From assembly GCA_026120035.1 (NCBI GenBank), contig JALRME010000007.1, forward strand, positions 1-64,000: DNA of 64,000 nucleotides. Direction: 5' to 3'. Shown here one piece after another: positions 45,932-58,567 of this stretch. The DNA is from Coleophoma eucalyptorum. Taxonomy: Eukaryota; Ascomycota; Leotiomycetes; Helotiales; Dermateaceae. Each line of letters begins with the position of its first letter. Position 1 is the first letter of the stretch. The position numbers and the translations under genes are program-made. The notes below the pieces were generated by a model. It ran no database searches. It worked only from the letters and a program-made list of their open reading frames with translations, and was not told the DNA's origin.

Positions 45932-48118
45932 ATGTTCCACAAATTCACTGTGTTGACAAAGCCATCCAAGGCGGGAAAGCCTTGCGCAACAGATGTCAAC
46001 GATGGGACCGACTCCCAGAGTGTAATGAAGAGAAAGCGCAGCCAAGTTTCGAGAGCATGTAATTTATGTCGTACAAATCGATCGAAGTGCGATGATAATG
46101 ATCCGTGCTCTGCTTGTCTCTCGAGGGGGGTCGAATGTACGAGAGACCGATTACCACGAGCCAGAAGGGTGACAAGTTCTAAAATCGCGTGGGTACAATT
46201 TGAAAGCTAAATAACTTAAACTGACGGGAATTTGTTATAAGTCTTGAGAGATTAGATCGAAAACAGCTAGGAATTATAGATGAGTTCTCTACATCACTTG
46301 AATGCAGTATGTCCCGAACTCGATCAGAATACTGTGCTAACTGTATAGACGAGTCTTCAGTGTCATCTATATGCAGTTCATACGACATACCATCATCACA
46401 ATCGTTAAGATATACCAAATTGACCTCATTTGCCAGCTCCCCGAAAAATCCAAGACGCAAACAGGAGATAAGATGGAAAGGTTTCACATTAACAGACCCG
46501 TCGACGAATAACACGCACCACTATGGCCCTTCATCAACCATAACATTCATTGAAAAGTAGGTACTAAGGGGGGAGCTGTGTAACAATACTCAATTTCCTT
46601 GTAATTCATGAAAAAATGTCTCAAATTTCCTAGAACATATAATGACATCTACATCATTTTAGAATTGTCTCGTTTCTTCACTCGGAAGGTCACCAACATA
46701 TTTGTGTTTCGAGCTTCAGTCCAGAGCCAGAGAGTGCCAGTTGCTTCAAATCATACAGGAACAATCCCAACTTCTTAGGGTTTCCAAGACGACAAGAAGA
46801 GCTCTTCATCAAATTGTTCTGGCAGACAGATCACTGCGTAATCCCAGTCATATGCGAGGAAGACTTTCGAGAACACTTCGCTTCGCTCTGGTCTACATCG
46901 ACCATCAATGGTCAAAGAGATAATTCACCGTTGGTAGATATTGTGTTGGCCATTTGCATTCAATATGGTCGCAGCTTCATCCAAAATCCATGCCCTCAAT
47001 ACGACGCCTCAGACACACTATTCGCCAGTGTTGCTTACTTCCGTCGAAGTCAAACCGCATTGATGGATCAATGGGAAAATCCGTCCTTGATGACAATACA
47101 GTGCTATGTCTTCGTCGTTTTCTATCTTCATCAAACTTCATGGACCAATATGGCATACAACGCCTTGGGGAACGCTGTCCGACTGGCACAGACAATTGGA
47201 CTTCATATAGAACCACCCAGTCATCTACCACGTCAGGAAAGAGAACGGAGAAAGCGGACATGGTGGTGGCTTTACATACTGGATACTCGACTTAGCATGG
47301 AACTTGGCCGCCCTTGGGCCATCTCAGAAGTCGATATTTCGCTGCCAGCCCAAGATCAGAATCTCTCCCAGTTGGAATGCCCCGAATTCCCGGCATACAG
47401 TGAGCATATTACGTGGTTGGACTCCAATGTCCAAGAAATAAAGCTCTTTCAAGCAGCACGGATGGTTTATACGTCCTTTTATTCGGGACTTAACGAAAAC
47501 ATCTATCCTGACAGTAATAATAATTTTCACGCGGGGATGGAACATTCAGAGAAATTGGCTGAGCTTCTCACGAAATGCATGGAACCGCTACATAATTGGG
47601 CGCGAGACCTGCCGGAAGGACTGAAAAACAAAAGAGTTGACGGAGGCATTCCCCTCTCCGTAGATGGCACTTTGGTCGAAAAAGAAGCAACCGCCCCTCG
47701 ATGGCTCGAACTCCAACGTGTAACCCTAGAACTCCTTTACCACAACACCGCCATCACATTCTATCGTCAGTTTATTAGCTTCAACCCGTCTTCCTCCCTA
47801 ACACCGGGTGTGAAAATGAATGCACTAGCAGCTCTCAGCCATTCAATCACCGTGACATATTTAATACAGACAATACAAACCGACTTCAGTATTTTCAGTG
47901 GATTGTATGAGGCATGCAGGGTTTTATGGCAAGCAAGCTTAACCATGCTAGCATATTCCCTTCCATATCCTTTATCCTCTGAAAAGAAAGTAGCTCATGC
48001 AGCAATTACATGCGCAATTTCATCATTTGATGTTTGGAGCACCCATTGTCCAGCAGCCAAGAAGTCTGCGGCTATATTGAGGGATATGGAACCGAATTTT
48101 AAGTGGCACATGATGTAA
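45932..48118 (+). CDS. Zn2Cys6 transcription factor
   Basis: A 675-aa nuclear regulator, exons 45932-46188, 46242-46556 and 46663-48118, all phases consistent. The binuclear cluster C-x2-C-x6-C-x5-C-x2-C-x6-C (ACNLCRTNRSKCDDNDPC...) is at about residues 41-68, after a short basic run KRKRSQ. A linker and ERLDRKQLGII coiled-coil-like segment follow, then HYGPSSTITFIEK, and a fungal_trans middle domain (VCDIVLAICIQYG-like region; KRTWWWLYILDTRLSMELGRP is the conserved signature, read as RTWWWLYILDTRLS). A later in-frame Met before the cluster is a possible alternative start. Shares its promoter with the DHA2 pump. Confidence 0.9.
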
Positions 48119-48438
48119 CATCTCAAGAGCTAGAAAATATGATGAGATTTGGAGTTCGGAAGCTACTTGAAACTTGAGTTTGAATACCCTATATTAGTCA
48201 AAGAATATTTGATAGTTCTAGTTCGGCGTTTTTTTCATAGCTGGTATCTCCGAGTTCGCATGTCAATAAGTTCAGATTACGGACATCACCGCTCTGTTAT
48301 CTTTATTTGGACCACCACCAAAGATTCGGCAAACATCGCATGGATGCACGTGTTAAGACCACAGTTCATACTTAGTTGCAATACAGTAAGAACAATAGTT
48401 TTATACTCCCATTTAATTCACCCATTCTGAACTTGACA
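48119..48438. other. Intergenic; promoter of reductase
   Basis: 320 bases between tandem genes; nothing beyond AT-rich leader seen. Confidence 0.5.
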
Positions 48439-49555
48439 ATGGATAAGAAAAGTCCTGAAATTAAATCGACTAGGTGTATTCTGTTCTTCGGCGCAACCGG
48501 GACAATAGGACAACCAATATTGAAGGTTTTACTAAAAAACTTGCATCTCTTTCAGCGTCTAGCAGTTTTTACATCGCTTGGTGGGGATGAAAAGAAACAG
48601 GCTGCCCTCCTGGAATTGAGTTCGAAGGGTGTAGAAGTCATTATAGGAGATATTCGAAATGAACAAGAAGTTCGCAACGCGTATGAAGGTTAGTCCTTGC
48701 GAAACTACATTACAAGACACATTAAAGTTGACTATACAAAAGGGATTGATACTGTTATCAGTGCTTTAGGGCGCGGTGCAATAGCAAGCCAGGCCACACT
48801 GATTAGGATCGCAGATGAAATACCTACCGTTTGGCGCTTCATTCCATCTGAGTTTGGTACTGATATTGAGCATTCTCCTGCGTCAGTATTTGAGAAGCCG
48901 CATCAAGAGAAAATTAAGATTCGAAAATTCCTGGCCTCAACAAAAACACTTGACTACACATATCTTGTAACCGGGCCCTACGCTGATGCTGAACCTCCAG
49001 CCTATCTGAGTGCTCTGGTGGAAACCCCCGAGCTTGGCTCGTTCAATGTCAAGACAAGAACCGCGGTACTTTTAGGAGACGGTAGCGATAGAATTGCCTT
49101 GACGACAGTTTCAGAGTGAGCTCCCCCCCCCCATTCTTCTAAGCATAGAGTGCTATAGAATAACATTTCTTAGCGTGGGAAAGTTGCTTCTGTCCGTTCT
49201 AACGCATCCGGAATCTACCTCTCGACGTGCTTTGAAACTCAGATCCTTTGTTACGACTCCTCGTGAAATACTTGCTGAGTTTGAACGACAAACTGCCCCG
49301 GAGTGGGCGGTATCATATACCTCTAGGGAAAAGCTTAGACAGCTAGAAAAAGAGGCATGGGTTTCTAGCGCTCCATTAGCGCCGATTTATACATTACGGA
49401 GGATATGGACTGAAGGTGGGACGTTATACGATGAGTGGGGTAATAACGATATCGGATGTCACAGCATGGACACCGTAGCAGATGCAGTATCATTGGCTAT
49501 AAAGCAGCAGAATAGCATTAACCAGACGGTAAACAGAAAGAAGCAGTTTTCATAG
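48439..49555 (+). CDS. NmrA/isoflavone-reductase-like NAD(P)-binding protein
   Basis: A 339-aa atypical short-chain dehydrogenase, exons 48439-48688, 48728-49115 and 49174-49555; intron 1 is only 39 nt and intron 2 contains a poly-C run. Near the N-terminus FFGATGTIGQPILK is the NAD(P) loop GxxGxxG, then IIGDIRN, DTVISALGRG and WRFIPSEFG, the isoflavone/pinoresinol reductase (PF05368/PF13460) signature around residues 110-120. The family's catalytic Lys position is occupied within the following EKPHQEKIKIRKFL stretch. It could be an aromatic-ether/enone reductase or an NADP sensor of NmrA type. Same strand as the regulator upstream and convergent with another regulator. Confidence 0.85.
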
Positions 49556-49911
49556 AAATATATCAGTAAACAATACTTAAAACAAATATTATAGCGAAGA
49601 ATCGATATAAGTGCAGCTATATCGTGACCGAAATACTTATCTCTAAAATGCGTTCATGTTATGATTATGAAAAGAGTGCTGAGTAGATTTACTAATTGCT
49701 TATCAGAATATGGCTTACTTGAATCCGCTATCTATTGAGATCTCAAAAGTGGCGTTATCTGATGAGATGAATCCACCAGAAATTCAATCCTCTAAAGTGG
49801 GATGTGCACTCTGGTATCCTACAGAGCGGTCATGTCCGGACCACTTTTCTTTTTAATTGTTGCAGGAGATTGGAGGTTGATTCCAAAAGTCTCCAGACGA
49901 TTTGGCAAGCA
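49556..49911. other. Convergent intergenic region
   Basis: No gene. An ATGTCCG heptamer is present at 49832-49838, but between two 3' ends, so I do not treat it as an operator. Confidence 0.5.
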
Positions 49912-51785
49912 TCAAGGAAATGTCGCAGTTCTTCGCATCAACAATGGCAAAAGCGTGCCTGAGAGCCTCTTGTATGTATCCAGCATGCCAGACATACCCC
50001 TCCACTTTTCTGAGCACCATGTCAGTAGAATGAGGCAAGACGATGAGCTATCCAAAATGTTACTGAAATCAATGGCCTGCGACTCCAGAGCAGTATTCCC
50101 ACTCCATGCCGGAACTATTGTGACGCACCCATTAAGAGAAATCAAGCAATATGCCATGAGTGTCAGACCGGCTAAATAAATATAATGCGCTGACATGAAT
50201 GTCATAGGATATCTGCCCAAAGCAGAGTTCTCAGGTGCTTGCAAGACCTCTTCATAAGTACGAAGTAAAGTGCAAGCCGAGAAGTAGTTATCACAGGGTA
50301 TCTTCGTCGTGTTCGTGGCATCTTTTATCGATAGAGCTCTCAAAACAAGTGGCTGGAACAAAAATATTATCGTAGCATGATATCCTACTATGCAAGTGAT
50401 CGTACTGACCCCGGGGGAGTATTTCTCCAGATCAAGATCATTATGCCACTGCAACAATGTAGAGAACTGTGTTTCAAACCACTCTAAGCCATCTAATGGC
50501 GGGGAATGAGGAAGATACATATGTCGATATAGCTCTGAGCGTAGGTACACCAGGCGGTGATGATGACTTGCTGAGGTTAACTGTGCCATAACATCTTCTC
50601 GACTATCGGAATGGATTGGATAATCTGTAGTTATGATAGGCTCCGGCAGGTCAGAGGCTCGCCCAAACAACTGGCCAACGATCCTTTCAATTGTGTACAA
50701 ACTCCAGAAGCAACTTCGCCGTAGTCCTTTTGCATGCTCTTCTTGGGGGTTTCCCAGGTCGCTACTCTGCTCCCTGTGGTAGCCAAGTTCTACGCTCAGA
50801 CGACATGCAAAATCCAAAAGCTTCCAGATATCGCCCTTCTGAGGATAAAATAAACAGTATAAGATCAATAGTAGTAGAGCCTGTAGTGACTCGGCAGAGA
50901 CCTCTGATGTGACTTCTTCAACATGTCTCAATGCTTCGTTGTAATATGCATTGCCAATAAATGTGAAATGTAGCTCATGTCGTGACCTAATGGCACATGC
51001 GTTCGCGCAGATCATTGTAATGCGAAAGTACTGGTACGCTTCAGATCCAGTCAGAATCGATGATCCAGGAGTTTCAGTATGCTGCCCTTGGAGCACACTT
51101 TCTAGGTCGCTGTCGACAATACTCTCATCAAGAAAAGGGTAAATCAGATTTAAAGACGATTGATAGAGCTGGATTAAAGGAGCCAAAGCATCCTTGTGAA
51201 GTAGAGTGTTATTTGACTGGCTGTATGCTGCTAAAGTGCTCTCTGGCGGTGGAAAATAGAGGGGCGTTTTCGATGTTGAGGTGGGCAATCCTTGGGGATA
51301 TACTTGGGCCAAGAGCTCAACCGTTAGAGCTATAGCTGAGCTAGACCCAAAAAATCGCAGTGTGGGAGCCCCACTAGTCTCAATAGGACAGTGTATATCG
51401 TAAGATGGTGTTATTAAAGGTGTTTGAGTATCAAAGACGGTTTCCGTCCCAGCTAAGTTAGTGACCTCGGGCTGGGCAATATTGTCTGATTGAAATTCGT
51501 TGACAGAGCCTTGAACTGCAGCTTGGAGTTCTTTCAGTCGATCAAGACGATTTATAAGGGATTGAACATAACTACACAGTTAATCAAAATGTGCATGCGT
51601 TGCTAGGTTGGTGGGGTGATGTACCTTCGAGGTAGTAATTGCTGGAGTGAGTTGTCATGAAAAGTGCATTCCACCTTTGCCTTTTCGCATGATTTGCAAG
51701 ATGGAATAAGAGTATCGCACCGTCTCCGAAGTCTTTTGCATCTCTGGCAGCTTGGGAGGGTGTCTGTGATGCTGTAGCTACTCAT
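49912..51785 (-). CDS. Zn2Cys6 transcription factor
   Basis: Regulator of about 607 aa, exons 51785-51625 and 51571-49912. The cluster SCQRCKRLRRRCDTLIPSCK...C lies at residues 12-40 (C-x2-C-x6-C-x6-C-x2-C-x6-C), very near the N-terminus. The middle region carries the fungal_trans signature (FRITMICANACAIRSR, LLLLILYCLFYPQKGDIWKL, RRSCFWSLYTIERIVGQLFGR). The intron joins PRR/YVQSLINRLDRLKELQ, giving a short leucine-patterned coiled coil for dimerisation directly after the cluster, as in Gal4-type proteins. Target unknown; the next gene on the same strand is the M20 amidohydrolase 0.6 kb upstream of its start. Confidence 0.9.
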
Positions 51786-52378
51786 TGTAGCTTTTCAATT
51801 CTAGATCCGAAGCCACGTTAACGAGTTTCGCAATTGTTAGATCTCGACGTATTGCATAAGATTCACGAGACTGGACAATCTTATATCTGACTTAAAACTA
51901 TTGAATGTTTATGGTGTATTGATACCGAGTGCCCAATACGTGGAGGTTGCGAATTGCTTGTATACTGGGATGATGTGAGTGGTGCTCTAAGATAAGGTCA
52001 TAAACCTTGGCTCGGGTGCTGAGATAACGATACCGGTTAGCAACTTCTGTAGCTTGCCCTATCTCAACCAGCGCAAAGCCAACTGTTGTAAATTGGTATT
52101 TATGCCCATGGAAGTACCGTTGGAAGCTTGTGGGTTATAAGCTGTATGTTGATCCTATCAACACAACAAGAAATATAATATTTAACACGTGACCTTAAAT
52201 GACTTCCCTTATCATGGCATTATAGCTCTCATTCTTAGATTTATAAACACAGAAACTTTTCTGTCATGAGACTGTCTTCATAATATATTGAGAATTGCAT
52301 ATATCTATCGTGTATGATGACTAATTTACTTTGATAGCTCTCAAATTAAGACTATGCTTAGCCTCAACCTGGCTATTA
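51786..52378. other. Intergenic; regulator promoter
   Basis: 593 AT-rich bases between the regulator start and the 3' end of the amidohydrolase. Nothing recognised. Confidence 0.55.
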
Positions 52379-53977
52379 TTATGCCTTAAGTTTGCAATGG
52401 GACTTTCTAATATTATCATCATATCGTAAATAAGCCCCCAGTAAGACCTGCGCTCCTGCTGCGCAACTAGTGCAAGTTAGACATTAAGCTAAGAGATTAC
52501 ATAATTGGTACTTACTCCTCGTCCCGCGTGAACTCTGCAGGGTTGTGACTGATACCGTCTTTGCAGCGAGTGAATATCATTGCCGAAGGACATCTTCTTG
52601 ATGTATATACGCTGGAAACTGTTAGGGGATAGTTCAACAGAATTTGACCACTCACCTATCATGTCCAGCGCCGCTTGTCAATTCTCGTGTGCAGCCTATC
52701 TCCTTCGCCGATTCTTTAATACAGTTGATCATGGTGTCATCAAACAGTACTGCTGAAGATGTCCATATAGTCTCAAAAGTTAGGGTCAATCCAAGTGCCT
52801 CGGCAATTTTCCCAAAGTTCTCCCGGCAAGCCTTCTCTAGCTCGTCAACATGTTCATTTCGTGGAGAGCGAATATCCAGGTTCATCTGAACGTGACCAGC
52901 AATGGTATTGATGCTTTGAGGGCTTGAGTTGATAACGCCGATAGTAACTCTGCTACTGCGTTCAGTACTTTCTGCAGTCATAGCGAGCCTATTGGCTTCC
53001 ACAATCATTTGGGCAGCACCAAGGAGGGCGTCCTTTCGAACGTTCATTGGTGTCGTACCCGTGTGAGCTTCAGCTCCCGTGACATTCAGCGTGAACCACT
53101 TCATCGATTGAACTCCTCGGACAATGGCCACTGCTTCCTCTGCGGCATCTAGTACTGGACCCTGCTCAATATGTACTTCGAAATGGGCGAGTAATGGGAC
53201 GGATTCGTACGAGCAAGTCTCTGTACCAAGAAATCCAATTCGGTCAAGCTCTTGCTTCAAGGTCTTCCCGTCAGGATCTTGGCGGCTATGACCATACTCA
53301 ACTGTAAAAGCCCCTCCCCAGACGCCAGAAGCAAGCATGGCGGGAGGAAATCTTGCGCCTTCTTCGTTAGTCCAGTCTACGACCGCAAGAGGTGCGTATG
53401 TCTGGATATTATTCTCGTGGATGACCCTCAAGACCTCAATGCCCGAGATAACACCTATCGTAGGTCAGTAAAGAATTGCAAAACTTGGGAAAGACTTTCA
53501 AATACCGAGAATACCATCGTACTTCCCCCCTGTTGGTTGTGTATCTAGATGCGACCCCATTGCAATTGGAGGCAAGTCATTGTTTTCGCCAGGTCGAATC
53601 GCGAAGATGTTGCCCATCTCATCTATCTGCAATCTTCAGCCATAATCCCAATCTTGATACTGGACACCAACCTTGTGATGACATCCGTATTTCTTGGTTT
53701 CGTTGATAAACCATTGTCGCACCAATTTATCATCATCATTTGCAGTGAGTCGGTCTTGCTAACATTAATACGACAAAATGAGATTGGAAATTTCTGACTG
53801 ACTCATGCCACCATCAGGAGTACTGTAAAATCTTAGTACACGAAACATTCGGTATGTATGTGTTGAATGGACCTACCATCCCCACTGGCACGATTCTTGA
53901 AGTGACTGGCACGTTCGTACCGCGTTCACGTTCAGGCCCATGTAGGCCGTCTCTGGGGAATTTTCTCGAGCAATCAT
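52379..53977 (-). CDS. M20-family amidohydrolase (N-carbamoyl-L-amino-acid hydrolase/ureidopropionase-like)
   Basis: Two-metal amidohydrolase of about 420 aa in several short N-terminal exons, a main exon and two short C-terminal exons; all joins I tested keep frame. Start at 53977, stop at 52379. Metal ligands are seen in order: GSHLDTQPTGGKYDG (His, Asp), TNEEGARF (Glu pair), HIEQGP (His) and the C-terminal SGAGHDS (His). RGVQSMKW and GAEAHTGTTPM mark the dimerisation/lid domain. Members hydrolyse N-carbamoyl amino acids, allantoate or other ureido/amide bonds; the exact substrate cannot be fixed. It is divergent from the Zn2Cys6 activator at 54312 and shares its ATGTCCG site, so it probably belongs to the aromatic cluster, perhaps freeing an aromatic acid from an amide conjugate. 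Confidence 0.85.
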
Positions 53978-54311
53978 TGCGGATATTAAAGGTCGATTAC
54001 TAATCAGTCAACTATGAAAACCATGGGCAAGAAACTTATCTTACTTATTCTACAATTTATATTTTATAAGGATGAGCCAAAGTTCAACGTCAGCCGATCG
54101 AGGAAGCTGCGATGTCCGACAACGCAACATGGGTTGCGGAGAAGCCCGCCCATATAAAACCACCGTACCCGCGGCGGTCACTAGCGAGTTTGCCAGCGCC
54201 GTGGAGCAGCCGATACCTGATGAAATGGCATCGTAACGACAGGAATTAGTAACAATACGACTGTCATTAGGTTTGCAACATCACTGCAGCAAGTGGGGTT
54301 AATCTACTAGC
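53978..54311. promoter_or_regulatory. Divergent promoter with ATGTCCG site
   Basis: 334 bases between divergent starts, unusually GC-rich in the middle. ATGTCCG (54112-54118) is the reverse complement of the CGGACAT found before the other cluster genes; CCGCGGCGG near 54170 adds further CGG triplets. Candidate binding region for the neighbouring Zn2Cys6 protein. Confidence 0.45.
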
Positions 54312-56521
54312 ATGCCTGCGTCCTGCCATCGAGGCGTACTCTCCTGTGCAAGGTATGTCGACCTCATGCATGAAACGCTAGAGAGCAAGAAACATTGACA
54401 CATTTTTCATGATCATCCAGGTGCCGAAAGCGTAAGATCAAGGTTCGTCAAGTGCATTGTCTATTTTTATATCTTTTCATCGCTGACAGGGTCAATTCTC
54501 TCCAGTGTGACCGGTTACTGCCGCAGTGTTCTCATTGCCTACATGCGCACAGCAAATGCACAGGATATGATTCCGTAACTGAACGAGAAGTGCCACGAAG
54601 TGTTGTGCAACATCTTGAATTTGAAATTGCTCGCCTTGAAACAGAGCTGGGTCGAATAGATCACACCGGGACCCCAAGATCAAAGCCGGACTTCTATCCA
54701 GGGGAGCTAGCACTGAATGGTACTCATGATGAACTTGGATCAGGTGGGCCATATCACGACCAAGAAGTTTCTGTGAGGACAGAGCCAAAAGGCAGTGATC
54801 CTCAAAGTGTACAGACAACGCCTATTAGTATTGCTAGCCCAACACAATGTCGCCAACATATAAAACTAAGGGATTCAATTCTGGCAAGTCCTGGCCTGCA
54901 GGCTCTGGTCCAAGCTACCATGCCACCCACAGAACCTCGATTTGAGGATTTGTTCCGACGAGTTAGGATGGGGCTAACACCATCCTTTATTCTATCTACT
55001 TCAGTGCGCGATGGAGTTCGACGTGGTTCAACTTTAGCTCGAACCGTGGACGCACAACTGGACTTTTCTATTCTCCTCACTCTTCCAGCTGATGTCGTCC
55101 GCAGCCTAGTGAAGAAATATATCCAGCACGCTCTTCCCACATACCCGATACTTTATGAGCCAAAGATATGGAGTCAGGTGGATCATGTACTTAGCAAGGT
55201 TGGTGAGATCTCACTTGCCGATAAAAATTTATCATCTGCTGGAGAAGACTACAACTTTCTGATCGTCTACTTAATTTTGGCAATCTCAGCAACTCTTGGG
55301 GCCGCACAGAGTGGTCAAGAAAGTCGTCGTCTAGCATTTTCAGCTACATTATTCCAGGAGGGAGTGCAACACCTATCGAGTAAAGCTCCTTTTCCAGATG
55401 ATCTAGCAGGAGTCCAAGCAACACTCTTGATTTTACAATACGCATTTATCAACCCTCTTTGTGCGAATGTCTGGATACTCAGTGGAGCTGCGATAAGGTC
55501 ATGCTTGGAACTTGGCCTTCATCGAGATATTTTGGACGTTAAAGGCATGAATCCTTTGCTTATGGATCTGCGTCGCAGAGTCTTTTGGGTCGCGTATGTG
55601 ATGGATAGGTCAATCTGCTCCGCTTTGCAACGACCACTCTCCATTCCAGATCCTGCAATAAATGCCCAATATCCAAGTATTTTGGACGATTCTTTTATCA
55701 CTGCTGATGGCGTTGATCTTTCCGGCAAGTCGGCCAAACTCTCAGCTCTACGTTGCATTGAATACAGTAGGCTTCAGTCAATAATAACCGAAGTACATTT
55801 TCAAGGCGGACCTTTGAGAGAAAACCAGACATGGGAAGAGTGGCTGTTGGAGATGACACATAAATTTCAGATATGGTTTGAAAGCACTCGTGGCTTTGAC
55901 GACACATCGGAAAATGCACTAATGCATGGTTTGATGCGTCTACATCGACCGTCGCCTAGAGTACCGATGCCTGAGCCCGAAAGCCTTTTAATTGCTTTTG
56001 AATGTGCTTGCAAGTCTGCACGCAGCTATAAGCATCAGATAAAAACAGAGATTTCACGAAGACCTTGGCTAGAGGCTCATCACACTATAGAATCAGCACT
56101 GGTTGTTATATTCTGCCTTCGTCACAATAATCGAGGTATAGCAGAAAAATATTCGGCTCAAGAGATTTTTGAGTCAACAAAGCTAGTCACTTCAAATCTT
56201 CTTGGCATAGCTTCTCAAAGATGGACAGCAGTTTCCAGATATGCTGGGATTTATGAAAGGCTACTTGGTCCATTATTAGAGGCTGTCTTTGCATCAACGG
56301 AGATGTCTACACTTTTCACACCGGCACAAGATGCAGAACTTTCTGAGCTTCTTTATCCCGGACCGGCTCATCTTCCATCACTGCGGTCAGGAATGAAAGC
56401 GCCGCAGAGTCATGATTTTTCTTTCTTTGATGCAAGCTTATTTGACTTCAACTTTGGCATTGGTGAAGGTGGCGGCTCATCGGCATTTCTCCAGGTGGAT
56501 GATGTGCCGTCTTTTGTATGA
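54312..56521 (+). CDS. Zn2Cys6 transcription factor, likely cluster activator
   Basis: A 692-aa regulator, exons 54312-54352, 54421-54442 (a 22-nt micro-exon inside the zinc cluster) and 54506-56521. SCARCRKRKIKCDRLLPQC...C at residues 12-38 is a full C-x2-C-x6-C-x5-C-x2-C-x6-C cluster, assembled only after both splices. HLEFEIARLETELG about 20 residues later is a dimerising coiled coil, expected for a CGG-spacer-CCG binder. The middle domain shows the fungal_trans hallmarks (RRRVFWVAYVMDRSICSALQRP). It is central to the right-hand catabolic cluster and the best candidate for recognising the CGG-N6-CCG sites there; that assignment is inference from position and motif type. Confidence 0.9.
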
Positions 56522-57175
56522 TGTGACCAAGTATAGGATTGTTGCATACTTTGAGCGATATTGGACATAACTTAAAGAGTGGGCCATGCATGCAGGGCGC
56601 ATGGCGACAGAGCTATAGATAGCCATTCTATCTCTCTTATTTTTATGTCGTATAGCAACATATATACAATAATAACAACACCATTAGGAGTCGTAAAGGC
56701 TACGTTAGATTTAGTGTCGCCTGAGAAATTTCTTTCAATATTATTCTTGATCAAAATCTGCCAATTCTTTAGCGATAATCAACAGATACCAGCCTTATCA
56801 TCAGATCCTGAAAATGAGCACAATTCTCAAAACCGGGTTGCAAAGCAGCAATAGTATCTGGATATGACAGTTGTCAGTATAATGACTGGCTCGTGATTAC
56901 TTTTATCAAAGGAAGATGCGGAATTAATTAATTATTCCGCCTCTCAAAGCGTGTAAAAGGGAAGCTCCGTCCGTGGTTGGAAGATAGATATGCATGCAAA
57001 CAAACCCGTGATGGCGGATCTATCTGATTGTTATCCGCAACAACGGACATGTCCGTCGGAACATATCCTAGGTACATTAGATTTCAATATTCTTTCATAA
57101 ATTTGATCCCTCAATACAATACTTCGACCAACCTGTCTTATTCAGAACATACCTTAAACTTTGTAACTTTTTATT
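56522..57175. other. Intergenic; promoter of FAD hydroxylase
   Basis: 654 bases; a 91-codon open frame at 56579-56854 has no recognisable features. The last 200 bases contain several CCG/CGG triplets and the palindrome at 57044-57055. Confidence 0.6.
57044..57055. promoter_or_regulatory. CGGACATGTCCG palindrome
   Basis: Perfect 12-bp palindrome, CGG-N6-CCG, 121 bases before the hydroxylase start. This spacing and symmetry is a standard Zn2Cys6 dimer site. Confidence 0.6.
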
Positions 57176-58567
57176 ATGGCCTTAGCAAACTCAAAGATTG
57201 CCGTCGTAGGCGGTGGCCTCGGGGGGATGTCTTTTATGAATGCTGCATTATATGCTGGTCTTGAAAATATCGACTTGTATGAGCAAGCACCAGCATTCAA
57301 AGAAGTTGGAGCGGGTGTTAACATCACTCGCAACGCAAATCGCATCCTTGATGCCTATGGCTTAAAAGACACCATGCTCTGGAAGTCTTCCCGAGACCCT
57401 CCCTGCTACATGGAGTACCGCAACTATCGTACTGGAGAATATGTCGGCCAAATTGACGAGTTTGGAACTCCAAAAACTCGTCAAATACATCGAGCGCATC
57501 TATTAGACGTGTTAAAAGAGCGCATTCCGTCATCAAAACTTCACACTGGCAAGAAGTTAGATCGTATCGAGACCCGCGAGACTGGGACAAAGTATCGGCT
57601 TCATTTTGCTGATGGGAGCACAGCTGAGGCTGATATAGTGATTGGGTGTGATGGGATTAAGTCGAAGGTGCGCCAACACTTGGGATTCGCCGACGACCCA
57701 ATCTACTCTGGACAGACTGTATATAGAGGCTACGTCTCTTATGACGATCTCCCAGAGGAAACAGCGAAGATGCTAAGGAAGACTGTCGTTTTCCGGGGCC
57801 ATAGAAAACATATTTTGACCTTACCTGTTGGGAATGACGAATCTAAAACTGCTCGAGTTGGCGTCATTGGATTCATGTCAGAGTCTCTAGAATCATGGAG
57901 TTCTGAGAGCTGGATGTCAAGAGCACTAATTGATGATTTCGAAGAACATATTAAAGGATGGTCTGGAGCTTGTCAAGATATTGTGGCGGGACTTCGAAAA
58001 GACGCGAATGATAACATGATGATGAAGCAAGCTCTCTATGTTCGTCAGCCTCTACCAAAATGGTACGTGGTAGACAACGTGAGACCAGAATGTGGGATTG
58101 TATTACTTGGAGATTCGGCACATTCTACTCTTCCACATCAAGGTATGTACAACCACTCTTGCGGTAAATAAGCCCTACTAAGTTTTATAGGCCAAGGTAC
58201 ATGCATGGCTATAGAATCTGGCGTCACGTTGGCAACTGTCTTGAAAAATTGGAATTCGCCTGATGTTGAAAGTGCATTTGCATTTTATCAGAATATCAGG
58301 AAGCCCAGAACTGATCGAGTCACTGCAACAAGTGCTGAAGCGGGGAGACTGGCAAGTGCGGACAATGCAGAGATAATGACTGAGACCTTTAATCCTGCAG
58401 CTCTGAAGGAGCGCATGAAGTGGATAATGGACTATGATATGCTTGCAGATGTCTATGCCCAAGGAAAATCTTTCTTCGTTGATGGCTATGATAATGGCTA
58501 TGAACAGACTCAAGAAGTCAGAGTCCTTGAGGGTGGGCAGAGTGTATCAAGCAACCCTTTAGTATAA
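57176..58567 (+). CDS. FAD-dependent aromatic hydroxylase (salicylate/6-hydroxynicotinate type)
   Basis: A 447-aa flavoprotein, exons 57176-58142 and 58191-58567; the intron cuts the second FAD motif GDSAHSTLPHQGQG, which splicing restores. N-terminal GGGLGG at residue 12, an acidic strand end YEQAP, GAGVNITRNANRIL, and the DG motif IGCDGIKSKVR near 160. The PHQGQG form with MAIESG next to it matches aromatic-acid hydroxylases of the salicylate, 3-hydroxybenzoate and 6-hydroxynicotinate type. NAD(P)H and O2 would be used to place an ortho/para hydroxyl, preparing the ring for the LigAB-like cleavage enzyme in this cluster. Which acid is used is not readable. Confidence 0.88.

Noticed and set aside
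49832..49838. ATGTCCG match near 49.8 kb
   Set aside because: Between two converging 3' ends; position does not suit a promoter element.
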